IMG/VR virus record: IMGVR_UViG_3300021371_000010
Coordinates: 1-64,000 of that record
Reading direction: 5' to 3' (one strand)
DNA: 64,000 nucleotides
DNA from: a virus
The notes below the pieces were generated by a model that saw nothing but the letters and a program-made list of their open reading frames with translations, did no database searches and was not told the DNA's origin. Made by a program: the position numbers and the translations under genes. Shown here in pieces: positions 26,157 to 33,924 of the stretch (its first letter is position 1; the number at the start of each line of letters is the position of its first letter).

Positions 26157-27914
26157 ATGGCGTCAGGCAATCAGAAAATAAAAACCCCTTCGGGTTGGAA
26201 TAGCACAAGAGGTGCTTGGGTAAAGACTGGTGGTACAACTTGGAAGTCAGTAGATCAAATCTATGTCAAGACTCCTACAGGTTGGAACGATGCATCTGGT
26301 CAAGAGAACGCACAGCAACCATATCCTTATATTGCCAATGCTCAAAATCCTGTTATAAGACAACAAGTACAACCATATCCGTACATTGCAAATGCTCAAA
26401 ATCCGGTTATAAGACAGCAAACGCAACCGTATCCTTACATTGCGAATGCACAGAATCCGTTCATACGTCAACAGACACAACCTTATCCTTATATTGCGAA
26501 TGCACAGAATCCATTTATAAGAAATAGACAAACGCCGTTTACGTATCAGTATCAGTCCCCAAGTACATATGCTACTCAAGGAAATACACAGGTACCTTAT
26601 GATCATCAATCACCATTTACTTACGAAACGCAAGGGTCGACAAGAGGTAATACTCAAACACCATTTACTTACCCATACATTCAACCACTGATCGGGAATA
26701 CTCAAGAGTCAAACTCGTATATACATCAGGTTGCAACTACTGGTAATACAAGATCACCATTTACATATGCATATCAAGTAGATGCTAGAGGCAATACACA
26801 AGAACCGAATATCTATAATTATCAAGTAACAACTACTGGTAATACAAGATCGCCGTTTACATACGCATACCAAGTTGATGCTAGAGGTAGTACACAAGAA
26901 CCGAATACTTACATCTATCAAGTATCAACTACTGGTCAGACAAGGTCACCATTTACTTACCCTTTCATTGCTAACGCAACAGGGAATACTCAGGAACCTA
27001 ATACATATTCATATGGTGTTCCTAATATTGGTAATACAAGATCACCATTTACATACGCATTCCAAGTAGATGCACAAGGTGTAACTGCTGGAGTTACTAG
27101 ATCACCATTTACATATGCATATCAAGTAGATGCTAGAGGAAGTACGCAACAACCTAATACATATAATATACAAACAGCAACGATTGGTCAGACAAGGTCA
27201 CCATTCACGTATGCATATCAAGTAGATGCTAGAGGAAGTACTCAGCAACCTAATACTTACATTTATCAAGTTACTACAACTGGTAATACAAGATCACCAT
27301 TCACGTATGCATATCAAGTAGATGCTAGAGGAAGTACTCAACAACCAAACACTTACCCATTTACTGTAAATGCTAATGGGTCAACTAGATCGCCATTTAC
27401 TTACCCTTATATCGCCAATGCTACTGGTAATACTAGATCACCATTTACGTACCCTTACATAGCAAACGCAACAGGGAATACTAGATCACCATTTAGATAC
27501 CCTTATATACAACCTTTAATTGGGAACACCACAGGAAATACTACGGGTAACACAAGAGTTAATGCACAGGAACCTAATACAACACCTACAACATATCCGT
27601 ATACAGTAAATGCTCAAGAACCAAACAGAACACCTACAACATATCCGTATACAGTAAATGCACAGCAACCAGTGCCATATCCGTTTACATACCCATACAC
27701 AGTAAACGCAACAGGGAATTCACGAAATCCATTTACATACCCGTATACAGTCAATGCAACAGGGAATTCAATCGGTAGTACAAGATCACCATACAGATTC
27801 CCATTTAGAACACCGACTAGAGTACCATGGAGAGTCACAGCACAGCAACCCAGTCAGGGAAGATTCCCATTCTTCTTTAGTCCAGGAGGAGGTTTACCAC
27901 AATTCTTAAAATAA
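26157..27914 (+). CDS. Long Pro/Tyr/Asn/Gln-rich 16-residue repeat protein
   Basis: This 585-residue protein has an N-terminal unit of about 50 residues with two copies of 'KTPSGWN...W' (KIKTPSGWNSTRGAWVKTGG, IYVKTPTGWNDASG), a Trp-containing module that may anchor the protein. Next come four copies of an 18-residue unit (QPYPYIANAQNPVIRQQ), then about 25 units of a 16-residue repeat such as VTTTGNTRSPFTYAYQ and VDARGSTQEPNTYIYQ. Each repeat has a Gly-x-Thr turn, a single Pro and a Tyr-x-Tyr-like pair. The C-terminus becomes Pro/Arg/Phe-rich (RSPYRFPFRTPTRVPWRV) and ends FFSPGGGLPQFLK. No Cys and only the initiator Met are present. I recognise no family; a fibrous shaft is inferred. Confidence 0.7.
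   Translation: MASGNQKIKTPSGWNSTRGAWVKTGGTTWKSVDQIYVKTPTGWNDASGQENAQQPYPYIANAQNPVIRQQVQPYPYIANAQNPVIRQQTQPYPYIANAQNPFIRQQTQPYPYIANAQNPFIRNRQTPFTYQYQSPSTYATQGNTQVPYDHQSPFTYETQGSTRGNTQTPFTYPYIQPLIGNTQESNSYIHQVATTGNTRSPFTYAYQVDARGNTQEPNIYNYQVTTTGNTRSPFTYAYQVDARGSTQEPNTYIYQVSTTGQTRSPFTYPFIANATGNTQEPNTYSYGVPNIGNTRSPFTYAFQVDAQGVTAGVTRSPFTYAYQVDARGSTQQPNTYNIQTATIGQTRSPFTYAYQVDARGSTQQPNTYIYQVTTTGNTRSPFTYAYQVDARGSTQQPNTYPFTVNANGSTRSPFTYPYIANATGNTRSPFTYPYIANATGNTRSPFRYPYIQPLIGNTTGNTTGNTRVNAQEPNTTPTTYPYTVNAQEPNRTPTTYPYTVNAQQPVPYPFTYPYTVNATGNSRNPFTYPYTVNATGNSIGSTRSPYRFPFRTPTRVPWRVTAQQPSQGRFPFFFSPGGGLPQFLK
26311..26530 (+). repeat. Four tandem copies of a 54-bp (18-codon) repeat
   Basis: The unit encodes QPYPYIANAQNPVIRQQ with V/T and V/F variants. 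Copies differ at many third positions (TATCCTTAT/TATCCGTAC), so the protein rather than the DNA sequence is conserved. Confidence 0.85.
26700..27500 (+). repeat. Tandem 48-bp (16-codon) repeats
   Basis: Units alternate between 'xxxTGNTRSPFTYAYQ' and 'VDARGSTQEPNTYIYQ', giving a 32-residue super-period. DNA identity between copies is high but with scattered synonymous changes. Boundaries are approximate. Confidence 0.8.
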
Positions 27915-27933
27915 GAATTAAGGAAAAGTAATT

Positions 27934-29556
27934 ATGGCACAAGGACCTTATCAATATAGAGCAACAGTTAGAAGTCCAACAGACTACCCTGTGTTTATCA
28001 ATGCACAAGGGAGTGCCCAACAACCGAATGGATATCCGTTCACTTACCCGTATATTGCTAACGCAACAGGGAACAGTAGACAACCATTCACTTACCCATA
28101 TATTGCTAACGCAACAGGGAGTACAATTGGTGCTACTAGATCCCCTTACATAGCAAACGCAACTGGTAATACAAGGGTACCATTTAGATCCCCTTACATA
28201 GCAAACGCAACTGGTAACACGATTGTACCATTTAGGTCGCCATATAGACAACCTACTACTTATCCATTTACTTATCCGTTTACATATGCGTATCAAGTAG
28301 ATGCTAGAGGTAGTACACAGCAACCTAATACTTACCCATTTACTGTAAATGCTACAGGGAGCACACAGCAACCTAACACTTACCCATTTACTGTAAATGC
28401 TACAGGGAATACTCAAGAACCAAATATTTACCCTTATATCGCCAATGCTACTGGTAATACTAGATCACCATTTAGATATCCGTATATTCAACCGTTAATC
28501 GGGAATACACAAGAACCAAATACGTATATCTTCCAAACAGCAACAATTGGTAATACTAGATCGCCGTTTAGATACCCATATATTCAACCTCTAATCGGGA
28601 ATACACAAGAACCTAATACTTACATATATCAGACACCAAGTATTGGTAACACTAGATCACCATTTAGATACCCTTACATTCAACCTCTAATCGGGAATAC
28701 ACAAGAGGCAAATCCGTATGCATTTAGATATCCGTATATTCAACCACTAATTGGGAATACGCAAGAACCTAACACATACTCATTCCAAGTTACAACTATT
28801 GGTAATACTAGATCGCCTTTCACTTACCCATATACAGTGAATGCTACAGGGAATACTCAGGAACCAAATACGTATATCTATCAAACAGCAACGATTGGTA
28901 ACACTAGATCGCCGTTTAGATACCCATATATACAACCTCTGATTGGGAATACACAAGAACCTAACACATATATTTTCCAGTCACCAGCATCTGGTAGCAC
29001 AAGATCGCCGTTTAGATATCCGTTTATTCAACCGTTGATCGGGTCTACTCAAGAACCTAATACTTACATATATCAAGTTTCTACACCAGGTATAACTAGA
29101 TCGCCATTTACATATGCGTATCAAGTAGATGCAACAGGTAACACTAGACAACCTAACAGATATCCATTTACATATCCGTACATTGCAACTGGTCAGCAAC
29201 CTAATATTAGACAGCAGACACAACCGTATCCTTATATTGCTAACGCAGTGAATCCGTTCATTAGAGATGCTAGACAACCAGCAACATATAATCACAGATC
29301 ACCTAGCACTTACGCAACTCAAGGGAATACACAAGTGCCATATAATCATAGATCCCCAAGTACATATGCTACTCAAGGAAATACTCAAGTGCCTTATAAC
29401 CATAGATCCCCAAGTACATATGCTACTCAAGGAACTACAAGGGTACCATACAGTCATAGATCCCCAAGTACATATGCAAGACAGGGTAGAAATCCTGTGA
29501 TCAGATGGGATGGAGACTTAGATAACCAATGGCCAGGTTCTCCAATTACGTCATAA
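27934..29556 (+). CDS. Second long Pro/Tyr/Asn-rich repeat protein
   Basis: The 540-residue protein begins MAQGPYQYRATVRSPTDYPV and moves at once into repeats. The first part has YPFTYPYIANATGNSRQ-type units. Residues about 180-390 consist of a 32-residue super-repeat (YPYIQPLIGNTQEPNTY + IFQTATIGNTRSPFR). The C-terminal part has an 18-residue unit SPSTYATQGNTQVPYNHR in four copies, then a short unique end RWDGDLDNQWPGSPITS. It is 19 nt downstream of its paralogue and has an AAGGAAA ribosome binding site. One copy is truncated (NTQEANPYAFRYPYIQPL), a visible deletion product. Immediately downstream is a glycosyltransferase and oxygenase cluster, which may modify these repeats (inference). Confidence 0.7.
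   Translation: MAQGPYQYRATVRSPTDYPVFINAQGSAQQPNGYPFTYPYIANATGNSRQPFTYPYIANATGSTIGATRSPYIANATGNTRVPFRSPYIANATGNTIVPFRSPYRQPTTYPFTYPFTYAYQVDARGSTQQPNTYPFTVNATGSTQQPNTYPFTVNATGNTQEPNIYPYIANATGNTRSPFRYPYIQPLIGNTQEPNTYIFQTATIGNTRSPFRYPYIQPLIGNTQEPNTYIYQTPSIGNTRSPFRYPYIQPLIGNTQEANPYAFRYPYIQPLIGNTQEPNTYSFQVTTIGNTRSPFTYPYTVNATGNTQEPNTYIYQTATIGNTRSPFRYPYIQPLIGNTQEPNTYIFQSPASGSTRSPFRYPFIQPLIGSTQEPNTYIYQVSTPGITRSPFTYAYQVDATGNTRQPNRYPFTYPYIATGQQPNIRQQTQPYPYIANAVNPFIRDARQPATYNHRSPSTYATQGNTQVPYNHRSPSTYATQGNTQVPYNHRSPSTYATQGTTRVPYSHRSPSTYARQGRNPVIRWDGDLDNQWPGSPITS
28474..29080 (+). repeat. Tandem 96-bp (32-codon) repeats
   Basis: Six to seven copies of YPYIQPLIGNTQEPNTY + xxQTxTIGNTRSPFR, one with an internal deletion near 28706. 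These are dimers of the 16-residue unit. Confidence 0.85.
29296..29486 (+). repeat. Four tandem copies of a 54-bp (18-codon) repeat
   Basis: The unit encodes SPSTYATQGNTQVPYNHR. Copies 2-4 share long identical DNA (AGATCCCCAAGTACATATGC), suggesting recent duplication. A single copy also occurs near 26556 in the upstream paralogue. Confidence 0.85.
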
Positions 29557-29559
29557 ATA
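29552..29559 (+). promoter_or_regulatory. Late promoter-like CATAAATA before the glycosyltransferase gene
   Basis: One mismatch to TATAAATA, overlapping the stop codon of the repeat protein. It would give a leader of about 26 nt for the gene at 29591, which lacks a clear ribosome binding site. Confidence 0.5.
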
Positions 29560-29590
29560 CTTTTAGTATTTAAAAACAATTAGTTATATT

Positions 29591-31171
29591 ATGAAACCAG
29601 ATTACGAAACCACCCTTGCTCAATTAAAAGACCTAGACAAAGGCGATAAGACTTATGTACATCTAGGCAGTTTTGATGCTGATAAAGAGTATAAAGAAAC
29701 AGATGCATATAAACTATTGAAGTATGTCTTTGAGAATAAATTAGATTCACTTAAACGTGTGAAATGGAAAGACATATCAAAACTGCAAAGTACTAGACTA
29801 GGCAAATTTGGCGATCAAATGAAATTGAATAGTTATGGTATGATGCAACATCAATCATATATCTACAATCATTATCTTCCATTTGGTTACACACAAATAA
29901 TGGATCCTGAAAGAAATATTAAGGGTCAGATGATTATGGATTTTATGAATCATGATGGAGAATATGAAAGTCTTGCTAAGTATTCTAACTTCGAAGGATT
30001 GACATGTGATCAAAATACAGACTATGTGAGAGATCAATTAGGAAGTTTCTATTATCATGCGGCCAAAGGTCACTGGTTAATTCACAATTTACAGAAAGAG
30101 GGATTGTGGTTTCCAATTCAAGGACAGATCAATAAGAATGGTGACAGTGCTAGTTTACAAATACACCCAGGTTCTATACGTACTCCAGTATTTGAGTTAT
30201 TGAATGATGATAATTTAGAAGTTCTTTTATACAATGACAAAGATATGTTTCCAGATGTTGCACCATTAGAACTAGATGAATACTTAGAACAGATAATAGA
30301 AGAAGTAGATATTCATGGATCACATTCTAATATATCTTTTGCTTACAGTATGGGTTATATTGAAACTAATTTAAGTCTTCAATCTAAAAGAGATTTCAGA
30401 AAAGAAGTATACGACTTCAATAAAAAAGTTAGTGAACAAGTTAAAGGTAAAAGAGTAACTATCTACATTGGTTATGATAGTCGTCATTCTAATTTAGCAG
30501 AGCAAAGTAAAGCATTGATAGAAAGAATGATTGAAAAGAATACTTCATGTTTGGGTGGCGTAAACACGTCTGACCCAATCAAAGCAGTATCAGACTGGAA
30601 ACCAGAAGTTAAACTTTTAGATATATCAAAAATACCAGAGTATACTAGAGAGTATGCTAATCAATCAACAGAATTTACATATAGTAGATTTCTTATCCCT
30701 CATTTAGAAAATTATGAAGGGTATAGTATATTCGTAGACGATGACTACATCTTTAGAAAGTCTATACTACCATTCTTTTTATTTTTAAATCCCGACGATG
30801 CAGTAGCATGTGTTCAATATGATTTTGATAATCATGGCGAGACAAAGTTTGATGGAGAAAAGAACGTTTCTTATCCTAAAAAACTATGGTCAAGTTTCAT
30901 GGTATTCAATAACGGACACGAAGACTGTAAAAAACTAACACCAGAAACTGTAAACTCAGAATCTGGTAAGTATCTACATCAATTTGAGTGGACAGATAAG
31001 ATCAGTAAAATACCAGACTTTCATTTTGTGACAGAAGGGTATGATCACTTAGATGATAAACCACAAGCATTTGCGATACATTATACACGTGGTGGTCCAT
31101 GGATAAAAGACATGGATACCAGCAACATAAATATGTTAAACATATATGATATGTTAACAGACACCGATTAG
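29591..31171 (+). CDS. Two-domain protein with C-terminal glycosyltransferase (GT8-like) domain
   Basis: The 526-residue product has an N-terminal half (about 1-270) of unknown family containing QMKLNSYGMMQHQSYIYNHY, LPFGYTQIMDPERN and LQIHPGSIRTPVFELL. The C-terminal half begins KGKRVTIYIGYDSRHSNLAE and continues with TEFTYSRFLIPHLENYEGYS, IFVDDDYIFRKSILPFF, and KLWSSFMVFNNGH. The order 'start strand, (F)TYSRFL.P.L..Y.G..IF.D.D, ... W.S.M.FN..H' is typical of GT8-type nucleotide-sugar transferases, with the DDD near residue 383 as the metal-binding DxD. The gene follows the repeat proteins directly, so glycosylation of virion fibres is a reasonable role, but host lipopolysaccharide modification is an alternative. 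Confidence 0.75.
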   Translation: MKPDYETTLAQLKDLDKGDKTYVHLGSFDADKEYKETDAYKLLKYVFENKLDSLKRVKWKDISKLQSTRLGKFGDQMKLNSYGMMQHQSYIYNHYLPFGYTQIMDPERNIKGQMIMDFMNHDGEYESLAKYSNFEGLTCDQNTDYVRDQLGSFYYHAAKGHWLIHNLQKEGLWFPIQGQINKNGDSASLQIHPGSIRTPVFELLNDDNLEVLLYNDKDMFPDVAPLELDEYLEQIIEEVDIHGSHSNISFAYSMGYIETNLSLQSKRDFRKEVYDFNKKVSEQVKGKRVTIYIGYDSRHSNLAEQSKALIERMIEKNTSCLGGVNTSDPIKAVSDWKPEVKLLDISKIPEYTREYANQSTEFTYSRFLIPHLENYEGYSIFVDDDYIFRKSILPFFLFLNPDDAVACVQYDFDNHGETKFDGEKNVSYPKKLWSSFMVFNNGHEDCKKLTPETVNSESGKYLHQFEWTDKISKIPDFHFVTEGYDHLDDKPQAFAIHYTRGGPWIKDMDTSNINMLNIYDMLTDTD

Positions 31172-31175
31172 TCTA

Positions 31176-31204
31176 TTGACTAATCAATACATTTGGAGTA
31201 TAAT
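31176..31204 (+). promoter_or_regulatory. Sigma70-like promoter TTGACT-17-TATAAT
   Basis: TTGACT (31176-31181), a 17-nt spacer, and TATAAT (31199-31204). The ATG of the next gene is at 31214, about where transcription should begin, so the mRNA may have almost no leader. It may let the modification genes be expressed by the host polymerase independently of the late system. Confidence 0.65.
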
Positions 31205-31213
31205 TAAAAGATT

Positions 31214-31765
31214 ATGAATATGTTTATATACGATGAAAATGGAAATCTAACTATTCGAAAAGAGAGTGGTTTAGAATACTCATTTGACAATACAGATAAA
31301 CCAGTCCTTGGTTTTGACTACGATGTACTAATCTATGATGAAATAGAAGTTAAGATTACTAATTGGGAAGAGGGTAAACACTTTGACGATCAAGTCAAAC
31401 AGAACCTAACTCCTGAAGAATGTGATTCTATTGAGTTGTATATTAAGAACTCAGAACCACCTATGGGGTTCTCATTGAATCAACAACTATCAGAGAGATT
31501 GAATATGGCATGTAAGGATTACATTGTCCAAGCAATTCAAGAATATGGTTTTACTGATTTAACAGAGATCACTTATGCTGGTCGTGAAGGTTCAAATCAC
31601 CCTCTAAGATCAGATGCTAGATATTGCTTAGATTATTGTGATACTGTTTGGGGTGTTTATATGAATATTGTTGAAGAAATTAGAAACACTAGAGAAGATA
31701 CACTAAAAAGTTTCGAAGAGTATCTTGCACCAATTCCTGGTGCTTCACGGAACTTAATGAGATAA
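31214..31765 (+). CDS. Conserved-looking hypothetical protein, first gene of the oxygenase cluster
   Basis: The 183-residue protein contains no motif I recognise. The N-terminal 55 residues (MNMFIYDENGNLTIRKESGL, FDYDVLIYDEIEVKI) look like paired beta strands. The centre, LTPEECDSIELYIKNSEPP followed by LNMACKDYIVQAIQEYGFTD, is probably helical. A Cys/Tyr/His-containing stretch HPLRSDARYCLDYCDTVWGV follows. The stop overlaps the ATG of the oxygenase gene at 31765 (ATAATG), indicating translational coupling and hence a shared process. The role is unknown; a partner of the oxygenase is possible. Confidence 0.6.
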   Translation: MNMFIYDENGNLTIRKESGLEYSFDNTDKPVLGFDYDVLIYDEIEVKITNWEEGKHFDDQVKQNLTPEECDSIELYIKNSEPPMGFSLNQQLSERLNMACKDYIVQAIQEYGFTDLTEITYAGREGSNHPLRSDARYCLDYCDTVWGVYMNIVEEIRNTREDTLKSFEEYLAPIPGASRNLMR

Positions 31766-32466
31766 TGCAGTGTCGTCCGCTTGACGAACCTATCGAACAG
31801 TTAAGTGTTGAATATATAGATCAACCATTTCAAATATCAGAACTACCTTTAGATAGAGTATACGTCTTAGATAACTATTTGCCATTGACCGTATGGCGAA
31901 AGATGGATCAGTTATGTACAGATAATATGATCTGGTCTAAAACAAATCAAGTTGGTTCACAAAGTCCTACAGGATTACCTTCTCATAGTTTTTGGGGTTC
32001 AAGTATTTTTCAAAAGAATAGACGACCTGATACTATCAATTCAGGCGTAATTCATTTCATGGATATCATCGACAAGAAGATTCAAAATGATTTTGGATTT
32101 GAGTGGTTAAGATTTCAATATATGGGTTTAAATTCACAGACAGCAGGTTGTCATGGTACAACTCATTCAGATTGTGATAAAGATGATGTTTGGAATTTAT
32201 CGTTTCTTTTTTACTATAATAGTTTTTGGAATCCAGCATGGGGTGGTAGTTTAAGATTTTATGACTCACCTCAACAAGGATTAGATGGTCGTGATGAACA
32301 CATAGAGAATCATCAACTCGCAGAAGTTGAATTCAAACCAAATAGATTGCTTATGTTTGATGGTAGAATACCACACGGAGCAGATGCACCCAAAGAACGT
32401 GCCAGATATATGGACAGAAGGTCGTTAGTTTTGAGGGGCGATGAAGTAAAACTCACTCATGTATAA
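31765..32466 (+). CDS. 2OG-Fe(II) dioxygenase, prolyl-4-hydroxylase type
   Basis: The 233-residue protein has the complete iron and cosubstrate set: H134-S-D136 in GTTHSDCDKDD, H204 in IPHGADAP and R219 in DRRSLVLRG. These are spaced as in prolyl-4-hydroxylase-like enzymes. A WGGSLRFYDSP strand between them is the usual 'GG.L.FY' element. Such enzymes couple oxidation of 2-oxoglutarate to hydroxylation of a protein side chain or other substrate. The gene overlaps its neighbours on both sides by a few bases and is part of a tight cluster downstream of the Pro-rich fibre proteins. Proline or asparagine hydroxylation of these fibres is a hypothesis. Confidence 0.82.
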   Translation: MQCRPLDEPIEQLSVEYIDQPFQISELPLDRVYVLDNYLPLTVWRKMDQLCTDNMIWSKTNQVGSQSPTGLPSHSFWGSSIFQKNRRPDTINSGVIHFMDIIDKKIQNDFGFEWLRFQYMGLNSQTAGCHGTTHSDCDKDDVWNLSFLFYYNSFWNPAWGGSLRFYDSPQQGLDGRDEHIENHQLAEVEFKPNRLLMFDGRIPHGADAPKERARYMDRRSLVLRGDEVKLTHV

Positions 32467-33022
32467 AGTAGTAGACAGTCAGTTCATAATCGATAATCAT
32501 GCAGAGTTAGAGTACACTGCAACACAAATATGTAAACAGTATATGCCCTTTCTAAGTCAAGATGAATATGCAGGTACATTTAAAAAGGGTGGTGGAGACT
32601 ATACAGAAAATCACGATACATATAATATATGGTCACTACTTAGAGATTTTAAAATTTGGCAACCAGTATATGAAGAAGTCACTGATACTATAAAAAGTTG
32701 CTATGACGGTCCGAGTGATTATCTTTATCTAAAATCATGGATCAATTATAGTGAGGGTAAAGAGTTATTAGGTTGGCATGGTCATAATTGTAAGTTACAT
32801 GGATATGTTTCAATAACTCCTCATAAAACTACTACTGAGTTTGAAAGATTTGAAGTAGAAAATAAAATCGGTAGAATTTATGTAGGACCAGGTATATATT
32901 TACATAGAGTAAATATTGTTAAACCATTTACAGGAAAAAGAATAACAATTGGTTTTGATGTATATGACAACGTAGATCATTCTAGAAGACCGCTAAATAC
33001 AATACCAATAAGAGTACACTAA
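32459..33022 (+). CDS. 2OG-Fe(II) oxygenase-fold protein with HxH instead of HxD
   Basis: The 187-residue product has a shape like the cupin-type oxygenases: YLYLKSWINYSEGKELLGWH, then GHNCKLHGYVSI, a middle strand with IYVGPGIYLHRVNIVKPF and KRITIGFDVYD. The likely ligands are H107, H109 (or H114), H149 and R161. The usual Asp of HxD is replaced, which also occurs in some phage members of this fold and in halogenase-like variants where Asp is lost. It overlaps the preceding gene by 8 nt and abuts the next. Whether it is catalytically active with iron cannot be told from sequence. Confidence 0.6.
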   Translation: MYKVVDSQFIIDNHAELEYTATQICKQYMPFLSQDEYAGTFKKGGGDYTENHDTYNIWSLLRDFKIWQPVYEEVTDTIKSCYDGPSDYLYLKSWINYSEGKELLGWHGHNCKLHGYVSITPHKTTTEFERFEVENKIGRIYVGPGIYLHRVNIVKPFTGKRITIGFDVYDNVDHSRRPLNTIPIRVH

Positions 33023-33924
33023 TGCCACATATAGATTTCATAACAAACAGTAAAGATACACTTAGAGATTTCAAACCAGTTCTTGCAAAATCTATTATGC
33101 CCGAATGGTGGAAGAAAGGAAAAATTGATCAGTATATACGTGGTGAATTTGTTCAAACTATCAGAGCATGTCCTGCCATGGACGATTGGACTAAATCAGG
33201 ATATTACATCGTAGCAAATAGAGACTTTAAAATTCTTGCTGGTGAAGAAAGAATACATGAAGAAGCAAATACTATTGGTGCTTTAGATACATCAGGACAT
33301 TTGTATGAATCACAGTCACACCCTAAAGATCAGATGTTTAATACATTTGAATATCTAGGCGATGATGGACCAGTTAAAGATGCATTTAAAATGAGAAATC
33401 CATGGAACGTCAAAACACCTCCTGGTTATTCGACTTTATACTTAGACCCGTTCTTATTTCAAGGAAGAGCATTTGCGGCATGGCAAGGCATTATAGATAC
33501 TGATAAGATGCATGTCAATCAAGACAACGCACAGATAATATTTTATCCAAGATTCAATACAAGTTTTACAATTAAAAAGGGTACACCTTTAGTTCAATGT
33601 ATTCCATTTAAAAGAGAAGAGTGGCATGCATCTTTTCAATATCAAGACCCTAAAACATTTCATGAAAATAGATCTGGTCCTAAAGAACATGGTGGAATAT
33701 CTAACGAAGATGTATTGTCAGTAGATTATTGGAATAGATGTGGTAGATACGACCAAGATGTTATGGACGGAAAAACTCAGAGAGATGAAAGAAAAAAAGG
33801 CACTATGAAAATGGGTCCTTATAGAACTGAAGGTTATTGGACAGAAAAGTCAAAGTTCTTTAAGACTATGGAAGAAGTTACACCACCACCTGAGTGTCCT
33901 ATGCACAAGAGTGAGGAAGAATAA
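33022..33924 (+). CDS. Conserved phage protein, DUF6065-like, of unknown function
   Basis: The 300-residue protein starts MPHIDFITNSKDTLRDFKPV and has a central section PWNVKTPPGYSTLYLDPFLF, then AAWQGIIDTDKMHVNQDNAQ, IIFYPRFNTSFTIKKGTPLV and QCIPFKREEW. The pattern 'tppGyS.l.....(P/N)..(F)...G.iDTD.....N........' followed by 'KGTPLvQ.iPf.R..W' resembles a conserved uncharacterised family found beside oxygenases in phages and bacteria. The jelly-roll-like order of strands suggests a cupin fold. A CPAMDDW segment (residues 53-59) and the C-terminal CPMHKS contain Cys/His but no full metal site. Start and stop overlap both neighbours (TAATG), so it belongs to the same operon. Confidence 0.62.
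   Translation: MPHIDFITNSKDTLRDFKPVLAKSIMPEWWKKGKIDQYIRGEFVQTIRACPAMDDWTKSGYYIVANRDFKILAGEERIHEEANTIGALDTSGHLYESQSHPKDQMFNTFEYLGDDGPVKDAFKMRNPWNVKTPPGYSTLYLDPFLFQGRAFAAWQGIIDTDKMHVNQDNAQIIFYPRFNTSFTIKKGTPLVQCIPFKREEWHASFQYQDPKTFHENRSGPKEHGGISNEDVLSVDYWNRCGRYDQDVMDGKTQRDERKKGTMKMGPYRTEGYWTEKSKFFKTMEEVTPPPECPMHKSEEE

Noticed and set aside
26216-26527. A 103-codon open frame on the + strand inside the repeat protein, with regularly spaced Cys
   Set aside because: It is an out-of-frame reading of the tandem 54-bp repeats; its periodic Cys and Thr pattern follows from the repeat itself, and it has no ribosome binding site.
26247-28416. Long antisense frames across the repeat genes (for example 27877-28416)
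   Set aside because: Repeats without stops in one frame also lack stops in others. The whole window is otherwise + strand coded, and no promoter or ribosome binding site serves these frames.
26700-29486. Regular DNA repeats that might be taken for a CRISPR array
   Set aside because: Repeats are contiguous, in frame and code for protein; there are no unique spacers and copies differ at synonymous sites.
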